DNA of 64,000 nt from NCBI RefSeq assembly GCF_022870905.1, contig NZ_CP091510.1, forward strand, positions 2,314,220 through 2,378,219, written 5' to 3'. The notes beneath the pieces are model-generated. The model saw only the letters and a list, made by a program, of their open reading frames with translations, did no database searches and had not been told where the DNA came from. Both the position numbers and the translations under genes were made by a program. This document shows, piece by piece, positions 35,615 through 44,111 of the stretch. How positions within the stretch are numbered: position 1 is the stretch's first letter; each line of letters starts with the position of its first letter. This DNA comes from Neisseria arctica (GTDB taxonomy: Bacteria; Pseudomonadota; Gammaproteobacteria; Burkholderiales; Neisseriaceae).

Positions 35615-36964
35615 TTAATGTGGGTTGCTGCTATCCTTATCCGCAATAGTGCTTTGCTGCTCTTTTTCCGCATAACTTTCCCGGTTTAGAGAGTCGGCAT
35701 ATTCCTGCGCAGCGGCATCATCAAACGGGCGCATCACGCCGGTATCGTTACGCGGGTCCAAATCCGCCACTACCGGTCCGGCGGCGGCAGGCATGTTCAC
35801 ATACATACTGCGTTGGTCTTCCGGCACTGCTTTTTGACGCCATGCGAATACTGCCAACAGCCCCGCACAAATCACAAAATAACCGTAAAAGCCATAGCGT
35901 TCGGCTTGGTCCATCACCACACCCAACACCAGCGGGGCGGTAAGCGAACCCATACCGTAGCTAAACAGCAGGCTGCGGCTGACTTCAACCGTATTCATGC
36001 CCTTAGGCAATTGGTCGTTGGCACGGGCAACCGACAGCGCGTAGAGGGTAAACAGCCCGATGCCGAAAAATGCCGCCACCATATATTGCACCCACATATC
36101 GTTAATACCTGCCAGCATAAGTGCCAATCCCAAAAGTGCGCCCACTGCGGCCACTGACGAACAGGTTAAAATCGCGGCGCGACGGCCGAAACGGTCGGAA
36201 AGTTTGGCTACCGGCAGTTGGACGGCGAAGCCCATCACCATCGACACCATCAGGTAAAACGAAATCTGCCGTACATCAAAGCCCTGTTTCAACAAAAATA
36301 CCGAAGCCATGGTGAAAAAACCGTTCATCAGCAAACCGCCGACAAAGCTGCCCACCAATGCCAACGGGGCGACGGCAAACAAACGCGGCAGGCTGATGCG
36401 CTGGCGGGGAGGCAACCGCGGGGCTTTCAAGCGGGTAAGCGCAACCGGTAGCATCGCCGCCATTACCATAATCGCCGCCATCGTAAAAATATCGTTGCTC
36501 GATAATTTCAGGCTCAATAAGGCGATACCTGCGGTAAAGGCGACGTAATAAACGACATTATAAAAAGCCAGCACTTTTGCCCTCGCCCCCGCACTACTGC
36601 GCTCAACAAACCAGCTTTCCACAATCATCAGCAGGCTGTAATAACAGAAGCCGAGAATCACCCTTAGCACGCCCCAAGCCCACAGATTGGCGGTCATCAT
36701 ATGTCCTAATGCCGCAATCGCAAACACCGCACCGAACACGCTAAAGGCACGGATATGCCCCACGCCCGAAATCACCCGGTGTGCGGCTACCGCGCTTAAA
36801 GCCGCACCCACGAAAAATGCCGCATTCAATGCACCGATGGCGGTATTGTTCGCCCCCATTTGTGCCAATTCGACACCGGCAGAGTTCAGAAACAGGCCGA
36901 AGCCCGCAAATAAGAAAAATACCGAGAAAAAGAGAGAGTAAAATTTATTCGGCTTATCCGTCAT
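35615..36964 (-). CDS. major facilitator superfamily transporter
   Basis: This 449-aa inner-membrane protein has about 12 hydrophobic segments and the MFS loop motif KLSDRFGRRAAIL between segments 8 and 9. The N-terminus is FYSLFFSVFFLFAGFGLFL and a polar 50-residue tail follows the last segment. It resembles the YcaD-type MFS group (AFYNVVYYVAFTAG, SRSLLFSYGMGS). The frame extends 31 codons upstream of ATG 36964, but that part is not membrane-like. The substrate cannot be inferred; its neighbour is a divergently unrelated LysR gene. Confidence 0.88.
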   Translation of the reverse strand: MTDKPNKFYSLFFSVFFLFAGFGLFLNSAGVELAQMGANNTAIGALNAAFFVGAALSAVAAHRVISGVGHIRAFSVFGAVFAIAALGHMMTANLWAWGVLRVILGFCYYSLLMIVESWFVERSSAGARAKVLAFYNVVYYVAFTAGIALLSLKLSSNDIFTMAAIMVMAAMLPVALTRLKAPRLPPRQRISLPRLFAVAPLALVGSFVGGLLMNGFFTMASVFLLKQGFDVRQISFYLMVSMVMGFAVQLPVAKLSDRFGRRAAILTCSSVAAVGALLGLALMLAGINDMWVQYMVAAFFGIGLFTLYALSVARANDQLPKGMNTVEVSRSLLFSYGMGSLTAPLVLGVVMDQAERYGFYGYFVICAGLLAVFAWRQKAVPEDQRSMYVNMPAAAGPVVADLDPRNDTGVMRPFDDAAAQEYADSLNRESYAEKEQQSTIADKDSSNPH

Positions 36965-37156
36965 CCGTATCGTCCCGTCATTTGTCTGCATAAAACGTGC
37001 GACAGGCAACGACCGCAGCCCCCGCCCGCACTCCCATAACGAAGCCTGACAGAACATACCGCCGCTGTAAAGGTCGGCAACAGTCTGAAACAGGCGGAAA
37101 TATCTATCTCGAATACCGGCAAACGCCCTATGTGATGCGCTACGCCGTCTGAAACA

Positions 37157-38017
37157 TTATGCTCCAACTACCGCTGAGTGCATCTGTTCTTTCAGCCACG
37201 ATAAAAACTTTTGGCGGCGGCAGTCGGCCTCAAACGGTATATCCGAAAGCAGATAATAGGCCGAACCGTCGTCTTGAAAACCATGCGGCGCAGCCAATAT
37301 CCCGCGCCGTATTTCCTCGTCCACCATCAATTCCGAAGCCACCGCCACGCCCAATCCAGCCACAGCGGCTTGGATAGACAAATAAAAATGTTCGAAAAAC
37401 ATATCGCCTTCGTACGGCAACTCTGCGCCGGCATGCTGTTTCTCCCAACGGCTCCACGCATCGGGGCGTGTATGGGTATGCAGTTTTTTCAGATATAAAG
37501 GCTCGGGAATATGCACCGGCCCTGTTTTTTCAGCACACAAATACTCGGCAAATACCGTTTCCGGCCATGCGAAATCGTTACGCCTGATGGCTACATCTAC
37601 CGCCTGCCGCTGAAAATCTACCTGACCGCCCGCCGCCAATATCACCACGTGAAAACCGTATTCTTTCGGAAAATGCGTTATCCGCGGAATCAGCCATTTC
37701 ATCGCCAGCGTCGGCTCGCAGGAAACCACCAAATCACGCTCTTGGCTGTGTTTGAGCTTTGCCAGCGTATTGTCCAGCTCCGCAAACATATACTGACAGG
37801 ATTCATACAGTTTTAAGCCTGCCGGAGAAAGCCGCAATGCGCGTCCTTGCTTAAAAAACAAAGCCTCCCCGATATGCTCTTCCAATATCTTCAGCTGTTT
37901 GCTGACCGCACCGTGCGTCACACACAACTGCTCTGCCGCCGCGGCCAAACCGCCGTATTTGCCGACGCAAAAAAAGAACTTCAACGCATTTAGAGGGAAA
38001 CGCCTGATACTTTCCAT
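37157..38017 (-). CDS. LysR-family transcriptional regulator
   Basis: The 286-aa protein has an N-terminal winged helix-turn-helix (LNALKFFFCVGKYGGLAAAAEQLCVTHGAVSKQLKILEE region, residues about 8-50) and a periplasmic-binding-like effector domain (VSCEPTLAMKWLIPRI). It belongs to the GcvA-like branch. It is divergent from a LysE-type exporter gene at 38324, an arrangement in which the regulator commonly senses the exported amino acid and activates the exporter. An uptake sequence lies just beyond its stop. Confidence 0.9.
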   Translation of the reverse strand: MESIRRFPLNALKFFFCVGKYGGLAAAAEQLCVTHGAVSKQLKILEEHIGEALFFKQGRALRLSPAGLKLYESCQYMFAELDNTLAKLKHSQERDLVVSCEPTLAMKWLIPRITHFPKEYGFHVVILAAGGQVDFQRQAVDVAIRRNDFAWPETVFAEYLCAEKTGPVHIPEPLYLKKLHTHTRPDAWSRWEKQHAGAELPYEGDMFFEHFYLSIQAAVAGLGVAVASELMVDEEIRRGILAAPHGFQDDGSAYYLLSDIPFEADCRRQKFLSWLKEQMHSAVVGA

Positions 38018-38323
38018 AAACTCACATTTTTCAAAAAAATAATTCGATTTTTTTCAACCTGTTTTTACCGCACAATTCATCCAAAGCCTGACGGGAAGTC
38101 ATTATAAGCATATAAATCAACATAATAAATTCATTATTTTGATATTTATGCCGTCTGAAAATACCGTACTTCCAAACAGCTTTACCGAAAACAGATAATT
38201 TTTTCGGACGTTTTTTCATATTTAGCCCGCCCGCCGTATAGAAACCGGTAACCAGTTGGCAACCGATTTACGCCGCATATATCACAGCAGATTTAACAAC
38301 TGTTTAAGAAAGGAAATACGATT
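38018..38323. other. lysR/lysE divergent intergenic region
   Basis: About 306 bp, AT-rich near the LysR start. It holds a dyad at 38112-38149, an AT-type uptake sequence at about 38148-38159, and the ribosome site AAGGAAA before the exporter ATG. A 62-codon minus-strand frame here was not accepted. Confidence 0.5.
38112..38149. promoter_or_regulatory. candidate LysR-type operator dyad
   Basis: ATAAATCAA at the left and TTGATATTTAT at the right are inverted around the core AATAA-ATTCA-TTATT. The nested symmetry in the divergent regulator/exporter gap is what a LysR-type activator would bind, but no binding evidence exists in the sequence. Confidence 0.35.
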
Positions 38324-38944
38324 ATGCAAGAACTATTGGCCGTGGCCGCCATCACTATTCTCGCCGTTATCAGCCCGGGCGGCGATTTTGCCATGGTAAC
38401 GCGCAACAGCTATCTGTATGGCCGCCGTGCAGGCATCTTGACTTCATTCGGCATTGCCTCTGCCGTATGGATTCATGTCGGCTATACATTATTGGGAGTA
38501 AGCATTCTGCTGTTGAAATTCCCCATGCTGTTTCACGCCGTTAAATTTTTTGGGGCAGTCTATTTGGTTTACATCGGCTTTACTACTTGCCGATACCGGC
38601 TCGTTTCAAGCGGGCTGAACACGACAAGCGATACGCTGTCCGATTCTGCCGCTTTTAAAAGCGGTTTCATTACCAATGCCTTCAATCCCAAAACCACGCT
38701 GTTCGTGTTAAGCACATTTACCCAAATCGTGCGCCCCGATACGCCGATAGCGGTTCAGGCCGGATACGGTTTGTTTGTGTCGGCAGCACATCTGGTTTGG
38801 TTTGTATTTGTGACATTCGTTCTTTCCAGCCCGAACATACGCCATGCCTTGCTGCAACGCCAAAAATATGTCAACCGCGTTATCGGCTGCATATTAATCC
38901 TGCTGGGTCTCTTATTGCTGTTTTCATCCGCAGGCCAGGTATAA
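38324..38944 (+). CDS. LysE/RhtB-family amino-acid exporter
   Basis: The 206-aa membrane protein has five to six hydrophobic segments and the family N-terminus SPGGDFAMVTRNSYLYGRR, equivalent to the SPGP-type motif of LysE/RhtB exporters. NPKTTLFVLSTFTQIV is the second conserved block. It exports amino acids or their derivatives through the inner membrane. AAGGAAA precedes the start. It is divergent from a LysR regulator that likely controls it. Confidence 0.92.
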   Translation: MQELLAVAAITILAVISPGGDFAMVTRNSYLYGRRAGILTSFGIASAVWIHVGYTLLGVSILLLKFPMLFHAVKFFGAVYLVYIGFTTCRYRLVSSGLNTTSDTLSDSAAFKSGFITNAFNPKTTLFVLSTFTQIVRPDTPIAVQAGYGLFVSAAHLVWFVFVTFVLSSPNIRHALLQRQKYVNRVIGCILILLGLLLLFSSAGQV

Positions 38945-39004
38945 ACCATCGGCAGCAGCGATTGGTTTATAATTGCGTTTTTATTATCAAGACAAGGAAA
39001 CATT

Positions 39005-39331
39005 ATGAGCCTGCCGGCCTGCCCGCAATGCCATTCAGAATTCACCTACCACGACGGCATACAACTGGTTTGCCCCGAATGCGCCCACGAATGGACGGAG
39101 GGTGAAACCGTTGAAGAAACCGTGGTTGTCAAAGATGCCAACGGCACACCTCTGGCCGACGGCGATACGGTAGTATTAATCAAAGATTTGAAAGTCAAAG
39201 GCTCTTCGCAAGTGATTAAACAAGGTACCAAAGTAAAAGGCATCCGTTTGCAAGAAGGCGATCATGATATCGCCTGCAAAATCGATGGCAGTGCGATGAA
39301 TTTGAAATCGGAATTTGTGAAAAAAGCCTAA
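39005..39331 (+). CDS. yjdM: zinc-ribbon protein YjdM (PhnA family)
   Basis: The 108-aa cytoplasmic protein starts with a zinc ribbon, CPQCHSEF...[10 protein letters not shown], followed by a KOW/SH3-like beta domain with [17 protein letters not shown] and [16 protein letters not shown]. These are the hallmarks of YjdM/PhnA-like proteins. The old name links it to alkylphosphonate use, but no phn genes are nearby and its function is not established. AAGGAAAC precedes the ATG. Confidence 0.93.
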   Translation: MSLPACPQCHSEFTYHDGIQLVCPECAHEWTEGETVEETVVVKDANGTPLADGDTVVLIKDLKVKGSSQVIKQGTKVKGIRLQEGDHDIACKIDGSAMNLKSEFVKKA

Positions 39332-39369
39332 GCCCGATACTTAAACCGTATCCCCTTGGAAAAATGAAA

Positions 39370-39400
39370 GATGCCGTCTGAAAACTTTTCAGACGGCATC
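39370..39400. terminator. inverted AT-type DUS terminator, yjdM/hydroxyacid dehydrogenase
   Basis: GATGCCGTCTGAAA and its inverted copy lie between the convergent genes ending at 39331 and 39438 and can end both. Confidence 0.75.
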
Positions 39401-39437
39401 TTTCATTACGGCTATTTCCGTTACCCAGCCTGACTAC

Positions 39438-40388
39438 TTATACCACAACATTCTGCGGCTCACCGCGCATAAAGCCGTTGATATTTTCAACCAGAATATC
39501 AAACAAGCGGTTCACGGCTTCATCGCTTGCCCAAGCCATATGCGGAGTAACAATCAAATTGGGTAGGCGCGCTTTCAATAGCGGGTTGCCTTGGCGCGGC
39601 GGTTCTTCGGTCAGCACGTCAAAACCCGCCCCGCCTAATTGGCCGTATTTCAAAGCGGCCACCAAAGCGTTTTCATCCACCAAACCGCCGCGCCCGCAAT
39701 TGATGATAATGGCACCGGGTTTCATTTGTTGCAGCTCGGCTTCGCCTATCATATTGGCGGTATTTTCAGTGAGCGGGCAATGCAGCGAAATGACATCGGC
39801 ACTGCGGATGGCGGTGTCGAAAGATACATAACCTTCGCGCACTGCGGCGGCGTGTTTGTGTTCGCCGAACACCACATTCATATTGAAAGCACGCGCATAA
39901 CCCGCCAGCGTATTACCAATATTGCCGCGCCCGAAAATGGCCAGGGTTTTGCCGTTCAAATCGCGCATAGGTGCGCCGAAATGACAGAAAAACGGTGATT
40001 TTTCCCACAAGCCTGCCGCTACATCTCTCTGGTAAGCGGGTAGATTACGCATCAACGCAATCATCAGCATAAAAGCATGTTCGGCCACCGATTCGTTGCC
40101 GTAAGCGCGGATATTGCATACAGTAACACCGGCCGCCTTGGCGGCTTGGATATCAACATTGTTGTAGCCGGTAGCTGAAACGGCAATCAGTTTCAACTGG
40201 GGGTTGGCGGTGATATGTTCGGCACCGATAAAAACTTTATTGCTTACTACTATATCCGCCCCCTCGATACGTTCTGCCGTTTGCTCGGGCAGGGTATTGC
40301 CATACTCTTCAAGGATGTGGTCGAAATGAAAATCAAAAGGACGCTGCACCAGCGTATCGCGGTCGAGTACCACTACTTTTATAGCCAT
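39438..40388 (-). CDS. D-2-hydroxyacid dehydrogenase (hydroxypyruvate/glycerate dehydrogenase type)
   Basis: The 316-aa NAD(P)-dependent enzyme has the Rossmann motif FGRGNIGNTLAGYARAF at about residue 150. The catalytic set of the family is present: Arg in INCGRGGLVDE, Glu in LTEEPPRQGNP and His in VTPHMAWASDEA. Length and order fit the glycerate dehydrogenase/hydroxypyruvate reductase group, which interconverts hydroxypyruvate and D-glycerate. Lactate or other 2-oxoacids cannot be excluded as substrates. Monocistronic. Confidence 0.88.
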   Translation of the reverse strand: MAIKVVVLDRDTLVQRPFDFHFDHILEEYGNTLPEQTAERIEGADIVVSNKVFIGAEHITANPQLKLIAVSATGYNNVDIQAAKAAGVTVCNIRAYGNESVAEHAFMLMIALMRNLPAYQRDVAAGLWEKSPFFCHFGAPMRDLNGKTLAIFGRGNIGNTLAGYARAFNMNVVFGEHKHAAAVREGYVSFDTAIRSADVISLHCPLTENTANMIGEAELQQMKPGAIIINCGRGGLVDENALVAALKYGQLGGAGFDVLTEEPPRQGNPLLKARLPNLIVTPHMAWASDEAVNRLFDILVENINGFMRGEPQNVVV

Positions 40389-40541
40389 TTTTTAATCCTA
40401 TCTGTTTTTTAATTTCAATAAATTTTCACTAAATGCAAATTTAAATAATCAACTATTTTTTATATTTGATAATAGTTATTATTTAACCATGCAAACACAA
40501 GGCGGTTTCAGACGGCCTCTTCCATCAGCAAAGGAACCATT

Positions 40542-40775
40542 ATGTTGAAAACCATTACTTTTGCCGTTTTACACTTCGGAGTCGCATTCGGCGTGGCTTA
40601 TCTGCTGACCGGCAGCATCGGTATTTCGAGCGCGGTTGCCTTAATCGAGCCCATCGCCAATACCGTGGTATTTTATTTCCACGAAAAAGCATGGAATCGC
40701 TACGAGCGCAAACAAGGCATTAAAGGCCGCCGTGCCAAAAACAAATTTCCGTTACACCAATGCGTGGGCAACTGA
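40542..40775 (+). CDS. DUF2061 small membrane protein
   Basis: The 77-aa protein has two hydrophobic helices (TITFAVLHFGVAFGVAYLLT and ISSAVALIEPIANTVVFYFH) and then a basic tail HEKAWNRYERKQG. The EPIANTVVFYFHEKAW block is the DUF2061 signature. Function unknown; such proteins are common in gamma- and betaproteobacteria. An uptake sequence and a ribosome site (AAAGGAACC) precede it. Confidence 0.9.
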   Translation: MLKTITFAVLHFGVAFGVAYLLTGSIGISSAVALIEPIANTVVFYFHEKAWNRYERKQGIKGRRAKNKFPLHQCVGN

Positions 40776-40850
40776 AACAGCCTTGGTTTTAAAACCGCCG
40801 AGGCTGTGTTAATCTTGCCGCATTTCCCATCCGATTGCAAAGGAATAAGC

Positions 40851-41177
40851 ATGAGTCTGATTATCGAAGACATCGAAACCGGCCACGGCAAGGAAGCCGT
40901 GAAAGGCAAAGAAATCACCGTACACTACACCGGCTGGCTGGAAGACGGCACCAAATTTGACTCCAGTCTCGACCGCCGCCAACCGCTTACCATCGTTCTG
41001 GGCGTCGGTCAGGTTATTCAAGGCTGGGACGAAGGCTTCGGCGGCATGAAAGAAGGCGGCAAACGCAAGCTCACCATTCCGCCTGAAATGGGCTACGGCG
41101 CACACGGCGCCGGCGGCGTGATTCCGCCCAATGCTACTTTGATTTTCGAAGTAGAGCTGCTCAAAGTATACGAATAA
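40851..41177 (+). CDS. FKBP-type peptidyl-prolyl cis-trans isomerase
   Basis: The 108-aa cytoplasmic protein is a minimal FKBP domain with [39 protein letters not shown] and [20 protein letters not shown]. The residues that line the rotamase pocket (Y, D, W, I) are conserved. ATG 40851 follows AAGGAATAAGC; the frame extends to a GTG at 40806 that has no ribosome site. It has no signal peptide, unlike the Mip-like lipoproteins. Confidence 0.95.
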   Translation: MSLIIEDIETGHGKEAVKGKEITVHYTGWLEDGTKFDSSLDRRQPLTIVLGVGQVIQGWDEGFGGMKEGGKRKLTIPPEMGYGAHGAGGVIPPNATLIFEVELLKVYE

Positions 41178-41195
41178 AACGTATCAGCCAAAAAA

Positions 41196-41222
41196 GGCCG
41201 TCTGAAAATGTTTCAGACGGCC
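41196..41222. terminator. inverted DUS terminator, FKBP/BolA
   Basis: A GGCCGTCTGAAA inverted pair flanked by A5 and T5 tracts lies between the convergent FKBP and BolA genes, fit for termination in both directions. Confidence 0.8.
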
Positions 41223-41242
41223 TTTTTGCAAGCCTATAAAAA

Positions 41243-41494
41243 TTACTGCCCTTGTTTGGCCGCCCATTCCGCAGGCGTAGCGGCAGTGGTGATGGAAAGC
41301 GCGTGCAGCTCATTGCTGGCCAGTTTTTCCTTCAGCCCGTCTTTAATCAAACGGTGGCGCGCCAAGCGGGCCTTGCCCTCAAATGCGCTAGAAACGATAT
41401 GGGCAAAAAAATGATGGCCGTCGCCTTCCACTTCGATATGTTCGCACGGCACAACCGCGGCAATCATGGCTTTCACTTCTTCAGGCGTAAGCAT
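41243..41494 (-). CDS. BolA/IbaG-family iron-sulfur cluster regulator
   Basis: The 83-aa protein from ATG 41494 (AAGGA six bases upstream) has the BolA-like fold with the DGHHFFAHIVSSAFEGKARL segment, in which the conserved His binds a shared Fe-S cluster with monothiol glutaredoxin. KLASNELHALSITTAATP is the conserved end (the H-A-L-S-I block). The acidic, short form is closer to IbaG/YrbA than BolA. The frame extends 15 codons upstream without a ribosome site. Confidence 0.9.
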   Translation of the reverse strand: MLTPEEVKAMIAAVVPCEHIEVEGDGHHFFAHIVSSAFEGKARLARHRLIKDGLKEKLASNELHALSITTAATPAEWAAKQGQ

Positions 41495-41711
41495 AAGTAT
41501 TCCTTTATCAATAATTTTCAGACGGCATCGGCCGCACAAGCCCAGCCATTATAAAGACAAAGGTTTCAGACGGCCAACTGAATCTTACGGCGATATTCTG
41601 TATAATCGGATTCATTCTTTCAGGCAAACCTTCACACTGCCGCCGCATACCATATCAAGTATAAGCGACGGTAGGAAAAGTTGGCCCAAGCCCATTTATC
41701 CGAGCAAAACC

Positions 41712-42365
41712 ATGATCCGTTTCGAACAAGTTTCCAAAACCTATCCCGGCGGTTTTCAAGCATTGAAAAACGTCAGCTTCAACATCGACAAAGGCGAGAT
41801 GATTTTCGTCGCCGGACACTCGGGAGCCGGCAAATCCACCATTTTGAAACTGATTGCCGGCATTACCAAACCCAGCAGCGGCAAAGTGTGGATGAATAAT
41901 CAAGACATCGGCAGCCTCAACGACAACCAAATCGGCTTTTTGCGCCAGCACATCGGCATCGTGTTCCAAGACCACAAAATCCTGTTTGACCGCAACGTGC
42001 TGCAAAATGTACTGCTGCCGCTGCGCATTATCGGCTACGACCCGAAACAGGCCGAGAAGCGCGCCCGCGTCGCCATTGAGAAAGTCGGCTTGGGCGGACG
42101 CGAAAACGCCGACCCGATTACCCTTTCCGGCGGCGAACAGCAACGCCTGTGTATCGCCCGCGCAGTCGTACACCAGCCCAGCCTACTGATTGCGGACGAA
42201 CCCTCCGCCAACCTCGACCGTGCCTACGCACTCGACATTATGGAGCTCTTCAAAACCTTTCACGAAGTCGGCACTACCGTTATCGTAGCCGCCCACGACG
42301 AAACCCTGATGGCTGATTACGGCCACCGTATCTTACGTTTACAGGAAGGCAGGTTTGCCTCATGA
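41712..42365 (+). CDS. ftsE: cell-division ABC-type ATPase FtsE
   Basis: FtsE drives the FtsEX complex that activates peptidoglycan hydrolases at the septum. The 217-aa ATPase has Walker A AGHSGAGKSTILK, the Q-loop IVFQDHKILFD, the signature LSGGEQQRLCIARAV, Walker B LLIADEPSANLD and the H-loop AAHDETLM. An in-frame extension to 41466 exists but the family start is MIRFEQVSKTYPGG. The stop overlaps the ftsX start by 4 nt (ATGA). Confidence 0.96.
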   Translation: MIRFEQVSKTYPGGFQALKNVSFNIDKGEMIFVAGHSGAGKSTILKLIAGITKPSSGKVWMNNQDIGSLNDNQIGFLRQHIGIVFQDHKILFDRNVLQNVLLPLRIIGYDPKQAEKRARVAIEKVGLGGRENADPITLSGGEQQRLCIARAVVHQPSLLIADEPSANLDRAYALDIMELFKTFHEVGTTVIVAAHDETLMADYGHRILRLQEGRFAS

Positions 42366-43276
42366 ACCATTATCTGTCGCTCCACCTCGAATCAGCCCGC
42401 AACGCCCTGCATCACTTTATCCGCCAACCGCTGGCCACGCTGCTGATTCTCTTGATGCTGGCCATCGCCATGACCCTACCGCTGGCGCTCTACCTAGGCG
42501 TACAAAGCAGCCAAGCCGTATTGGGCAAACTCAACGAAGCCCCGCAAATCACCCTTTACATGGAAATGGGCGCCGACGAAGTCGACAGCTCAGCCGTTAA
42601 AAACCTGCTCAACGAAGACAAGCGTATCCAAAAAAGCGAATTCGTAAGCAAACAAAAAGGCCTCGAAGAATTGCAGCAAAGCATGGGCGGGCAGGATCTG
42701 GTTTCCATGCTCGACGAAAACCCGCTGCCCGATGTTTTCATCGTTACTCCCGACACCGGCAGCACACCCGAAGAAATGCAGGCACTGCAACAAGATTTGG
42801 GCAAACTGCCTATGGTGGAGAGTGCCAAGCTCGATACCGAATGGATGCAAACGCTGTACCAAATCAACAATTTCGTTCACAAAATCTTTTGGTTCTTAGC
42901 CGTTACCCTTAGCGTAGCCTTCGTATTGGTAGCGCATAACACCATCCGCCTGCAAATTTTAAGCCGCAAAGAGGAAATCGAAATCACCAAACTCTTGGGC
43001 GCGCCCGCATCATTTATCCGCCGCCCCTTCCTCTATCAGGCCGCCTGGCAGAGCGTGCTTTCCGCCGCCATCAGCCTCGGCCTGTGCGCTTGGCTGATGC
43101 GCGCCAGCCAGCCCTTGGTCAACCAAATATTCAAGCCTTATGGCTTAAATATCGAATGGCGTTTCTTCTATACCTGGGAAATCCTGCTGGTATTGGCCGT
43201 CGTAACCGCCTTAGGCATTGCCGGTGCATGGTTGGCAACGCAGCAGCATCTGCTCAGCTTTAAAGCCAAACGGTAA
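42362..43276 (+). CDS. ftsX: cell-division permease-like protein FtsX
   Basis: FtsX is the membrane partner of FtsE. The 304-aa protein has one membrane segment near residue 25 (LATLLILLMLAIAMTLPLAL), a periplasmic domain that contacts murein-hydrolase activators, and three C-terminal segments. SRKEEIEITKLLGAPASFI is the conserved FtsX block that couples to FtsE. Translation is coupled to ftsE by the ATGA overlap. Confidence 0.95.
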   Translation: MNHYLSLHLESARNALHHFIRQPLATLLILLMLAIAMTLPLALYLGVQSSQAVLGKLNEAPQITLYMEMGADEVDSSAVKNLLNEDKRIQKSEFVSKQKGLEELQQSMGGQDLVSMLDENPLPDVFIVTPDTGSTPEEMQALQQDLGKLPMVESAKLDTEWMQTLYQINNFVHKIFWFLAVTLSVAFVLVAHNTIRLQILSRKEEIEITKLLGAPASFIRRPFLYQAAWQSVLSAAISLGLCAWLMRASQPLVNQIFKPYGLNIEWRFFYTWEILLVLAVVTALGIAGAWLATQQHLLSFKAKR

Positions 43277-43311
43277 AGCCGCTAACTAAATATCTAGAAG
43301 ATAAGGATAAA

Positions 43312-43935
43312 ATGCCTATGAAAAAGATTTGTTTGGCTTCATATTTTGCAGGAACCGCTCATTTACTTGAACCATTCTTCAAAAAGCATATTAAAAATTC
43401 ACCTGTTCTATTCATTCCCACTGCTTCAAATATTGAAGATTACAAAAACTATGTGTACGAAGCAGAACAAAAATGGCAAGAGATGGGTTATCAAATTGAA
43501 ATTTTAGATATTGCCAATACGGATAAAGAAACCGCAGTTAATAAGCTTGAGCAAACTGATCTAGTATATATATCGGGTGGAAATACATTTTATTTATTAC
43601 AAGAATTACAAAACAAAAATCTAATTGATATATTAAAGCGCCGTATTGAAGAGGGGATGGTTTACATTGGTGAATCGGCGGGAGCAATCTTGGCTGCCAA
43701 AAGCATCACTTATTCGGAATTAATGGATAATCGTGAACACGCTTCCCACTTACAATCAGACAACGGCTTGGATATTGTAGATTTTTATATTGTCCCACAT
43801 TATCAAAATTATCCATTTGTCCAAACCAGCGAACAAATTATCCAACACTATGCCCACTTAAATTTATTACCGCTGAGCAATCAAGAAACAGTAATAATAG
43901 AAGGCAATGAAGTCAGAAAATTAACAAGCATATAA
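43312..43935 (+). CDS. S51 (peptidase E-like) serine peptidase
   Basis: The 207-aa cytoplasmic protein belongs to the class I glutamine-amidotransferase-like S51 family. The nucleophile Ser is in YIGESAGAILAAKS, with the upstream YISGGNTFYLLQEL block and a later VPHYQNYPF His segment. Peptidase E cleaves Asp-X dipeptides, but this short, divergent member may have another substrate. The gene is clearly more AT-rich than ftsX, uses AAA/TTA/ATT codons heavily, and lacks uptake sequences, suggesting transfer from an AT-rich donor. It starts 35 nt after ftsX. Confidence 0.85.
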   Translation: MPMKKICLASYFAGTAHLLEPFFKKHIKNSPVLFIPTASNIEDYKNYVYEAEQKWQEMGYQIEILDIANTDKETAVNKLEQTDLVYISGGNTFYLLQELQNKNLIDILKRRIEEGMVYIGESAGAILAAKSITYSELMDNREHASHLQSDNGLDIVDFYIVPHYQNYPFVQTSEQIIQHYAHLNLLPLSNQETVIIEGNEVRKLTSI

Positions 43936-43991
43936 ATTATCCTTGGATGAATGGTTGCATAAATCTTCCCAATATTCTGCTATCTCAAAAT

Positions 43992-44037
43992 GAAAACCTC
44001 TAATTGTGCTTATTTCTATACAAAATTAGAGGTTTTC
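43992..44037 (+). terminator. terminator after the S51 peptidase gene
   Basis: GAAAACCTCTAATT and AATTAGAGGTTTTC form a 14-bp perfect stem around an 18-nt loop, 56 nt past the stop codon. Confidence 0.7.
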
Positions 44038-44111
44038 AGCTTATTTTCATACATCTGTTTATACTGGCTCGCTTTCACCCATAATTATTGCCGTCTGAAA
44101 TTCATACCCTC

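Noticed and set aside
41466..41711. 82-residue extension of FtsE
   Set aside because: Crosses the bolA start region and an uptake sequence; FtsE starts at MIRFEQ.
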